NCBI GenBank assembly: GCA_018657625.1
Contig: JABHWU010000116.1
Coordinates: 1-37,285 of the forward strand
Source: Deltaproteobacteria bacterium
Lineage (GTDB): Bacteria; SAR324; XYD2-FULL-50-16
Length of the DNA: 37,285 bases
Direction of reading: 5' to 3'
Program-made: the position numbers and the translations under genes
Shown: one piece after another, positions 35,154 through 37,285 of the stretch
Position numbering within the stretch: the stretch's first letter is position 1
How the letters are laid out: each line of letters starts with the position of its first letter
The notes under the pieces: model-generated
Databases searched by the model: none
What the model was told of the DNA's origin: nothing
What the model saw: only the letters and a program-made list of their open reading frames with translations

Positions 35154-37150
35154 TTATTTCACTTCTGCCTCATACGGCAACATAAAATTAAATGTCGATC
35201 CACCTTCTGGATTGTTTTCTGCCCATATTTTTCCATTATGAGCTTCGATTATTTCTTTACAGATAGCTAATCCTAAGCCGGTTCCACCATTTATTGATGA
35301 GGTTGAGCTACTTTGAACAAATTGCTCAAAAATAATTTCTTTTTCATTAGCAGCGATACCCGGCCCATTGTCTTGAAGTGAGCATTCGATATACTTTTTC
35401 TCACATTTTATTTCTATTTGGATATCCGTATTCTTCTCAGAAAATTTTATGGCATTCGCTAACAAATTAGTGAGCACTTGTGATATTCTGCTATAATCTA
35501 TTTCAACCAGTAGTTCGTTTGTTGGTGGGGAAAAATCAACGGTTATTTGTTTATCTCTAGCCAAAACAACCAACTCCTGTATTACAAGCTTTATTGAATC
35601 AGATAATAACCCGTGTTTAAAAGTATAGTCTACTTGACCTTTTTCCAGTTTTGCCGTGTCTAGTAATTCATTTATTTGACTTAACAGGCGATCCCCACTT
35701 GCACTAATATCACTGAAATACTCCTTCAGTTTATCCTTCCCCAAAACATCCATACGTTCAATCGCAAGTTTCGACCACCCCAAGATGGATTGCATTGGTG
35801 TACGTAGTTCATGGGAAACATTTGCTAAAAACTCAGATTTAAATCGATTTGCCTGCTCAGCTTCCTTTTTTAATATTAATGTATTTAAATTTTCCGCTTT
35901 CGTTTTCAGAAGTTTCTGCTCGGTTTTAATTGCCATTATTGCTGCCCTTTCTTTATCTTTACGCATCGTTGTTAAACGATCAGATAATCCAAAAGCCAAA
36001 ATCAATATCTCAAGCAAAATCCCATAATGAATGCTATACTTTGCAAAGTAGGATATATGACCACCTTTCAATACAAGTAAATTGGTAATGAGGCTCCCCC
36101 CCATTAAAAAACATACAGCTATAAAATAGTAGTATGCTAATCGGATCCTTTTTATCATTAAATAAACACTCATCAAAATCAGCAAAAAAAACAAAGCCAA
36201 TTGGAGTGGTGCTGTTATTTTACAGACTTGTAAAACACCAATAACAGGGAGGAGTAATATATTTACAATAAACAGACCTGCATATATTTGAAATAATCGA
36301 TTAATTTTGGGGATAATAATTTTTGTGTTTAAAAAAGAGAGAGAGAAAAGCAGATATAAAAAAAGTGTCATGTTCCATCCAATAATTGCGCTATACTGAA
36401 TCATCCATTTGCTTTCTGGCCACAAATAAAGATAACCAAACCCATCAGAGTTTAGTTGATAAATTAGAAAGGAACTTAAATAAAGTGTATAAAAGAGGTA
36501 CGATTTTTCCCTTAAGGATACAAAAATAAACAGACTATAAAGCAGTATTGCTATAATAAATCCATAAAAAACCCCCAATATTAGCTGTTCACTTGTATTT
36601 TTTTAATAAAATCTAATGTATCCCAAATGGTCAAAGGAATATACATTCGTCCTGTATTGGAAAAACAAAGATAAGTTGTTATTTCACTATTAGGTTGCAA
36701 AACCAAGCTGAATATATGGTTTCTATCAAAGACATCTCTTTCATTTCTTTCCGCCAATATTCCCGATTTTTTGCTTATTATTACACTGTTTAGATCAACA
36801 AGGAAAAAATTGACTTTGTTCATAAACGGGTGGCTATGCTCTAACAGCACTCGTCGCTCAGTATTTGATGGATTTTTCAGTGTAAATCGAACCCAGATAT
36901 TTGAAGCAGAATATTTGAAATTGAGTGTCTTTTGAGTGGAATCTTGAAATCGGATAGATAGTTCCTGGGATGTGATGTCATTAATCGTCCATTTCTTCTC
37001 TTTGTCCTCCAAATATTCTAAGTTTAATCCAATTGGATAATATCCATTGCCTTCCTCAAGGACTACCACGGGTGCTGCTGAGAGATTTATGCTATCCGCT
37101 AAAATAAATAATAAAAGGATACTAAAAAAGGTGATATGGATTTTATTCAT
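35154..37150 (-). pseudogene. 7TMR-DISM sensor histidine kinase, split by a frameshift
   Basis: Two minus-strand frames together make one known architecture. The first (37150 to 36581, 189 residues) has a signal peptide and an extracellular 7TMR-DISMED2 sugar-binding-like domain, ending FIKKIQVNS and a stop. The second (36578 to 35154) has seven membrane helices, a phosphoacceptor domain with SHELRTPMQSILGWSKL, and an ATP-binding domain with GGTGLGLAICKEI. One extra A in the coding-strand run of seven A (36604-36598) would join them as FIKKNTSEQLILGVFYG, the usual transition in this family. Thus either a recent mutation, a sequencing error in the homopolymer, or programmed slippage. Known: 7TMR-DISM proteins are membrane receptors for extracellular signals. 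The ligand is unknown. The remaining frames are intact, which favours a recent or technical cause. Confidence 0.85.
36598..36604 (-). other. seven-T run (seven A on the coding strand) at the frameshift
   Basis: The only homopolymer at the junction of the two kinase frames. Eight A instead of seven would restore one continuous frame. Confidence 0.7.
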
Positions 37151-37285
37151 TCTGTCTAATGATATTGTTGGACGAAGCCGCTTCGCGGAAAAAATGCCAC
37201 ACTGGGCAGATTTGGTGTAACCTCATTCCTTTTATGAAGCGTTTAAAGTAGATTGTGCCTTTTTGCACAGTGAGACAACATTCCG

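Overview
The window is AT-rich. Sec signal peptides, a lipoprotein, two-component sensors and a periplasmic Cache protein point to a Gram-negative environmental bacterium, of the deltaproteobacterial or SAR324-like kind. The lineage is inferred from gene content only and is weakly supported.

Region 1 (1-25704) is an accessory locus dominated by one paralogous family of secreted proteins. I count ten members: a 5'-truncated gene at 1-852, then genes starting at 5908, 7445, 9225, 13732, 15364, 16975, 18469, 20489 and 23956. Single-domain members share a signal peptide, a mature N-terminus of the type GPTIIRDxR, an LGRGY block, a CG[SPQ][YH]YVRS motif, a VPWVEN motif, a YYKAK(I/L)C block and a terminal YCMP motif, with six cysteines at conserved places. 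The double-domain lipoprotein at 9225 has CGTDF and CGTHYI at the same place. CGTHYI closely resembles the membrane-attack-complex/perforin (MACPF) signature, and the order of strands, inserts and motif fits that fold. I therefore infer a divergent, expanded MACPF-like family. Between its members lie a collagen-like protein (71 uninterrupted Gly-X-Y triplets, coiled coil, phage-tail-like C-terminus), a leucine-rich-repeat protein and a periplasmic Cache protein. The run 13732-21904 looks like one operon of five family genes plus the Cache gene. The run 7445-13431 looks like a second operon of two family genes plus the LRR gene. Pyruvate kinase sits on the opposite strand between the last two family genes. 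Near the left end are a response regulator fused to an NrtA/NasS-like ligand-binding domain, a stand-alone HAMP membrane protein, and a possible frameshifted remnant (3843-4245).

Region 2 (25705-37285) is ordinary genome: a TerB-like protein, a 35-codon small ORF with its own ribosome site and terminator, RsgA, a soluble multi-PAS histidine kinase, a VF530-type DNA-binding protein, a GNAT acetyltransferase, a YnfM-like MFS transporter, a SAM methyltransferase, a flavodoxin-like protein, and a 7TMR-DISM histidine kinase split by a frameshift at a seven-T run. Two copies of an 85-bp interspersed repeat in opposite orientation flank the block from the PAS kinase to the methyltransferase.

The most likely undescribed system is the MACPF-like/collagen/LRR/Cache locus. 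It looks like a set of exported proteins, possibly assembling together at the cell surface or acting on membranes. No function is shown by the sequence itself.
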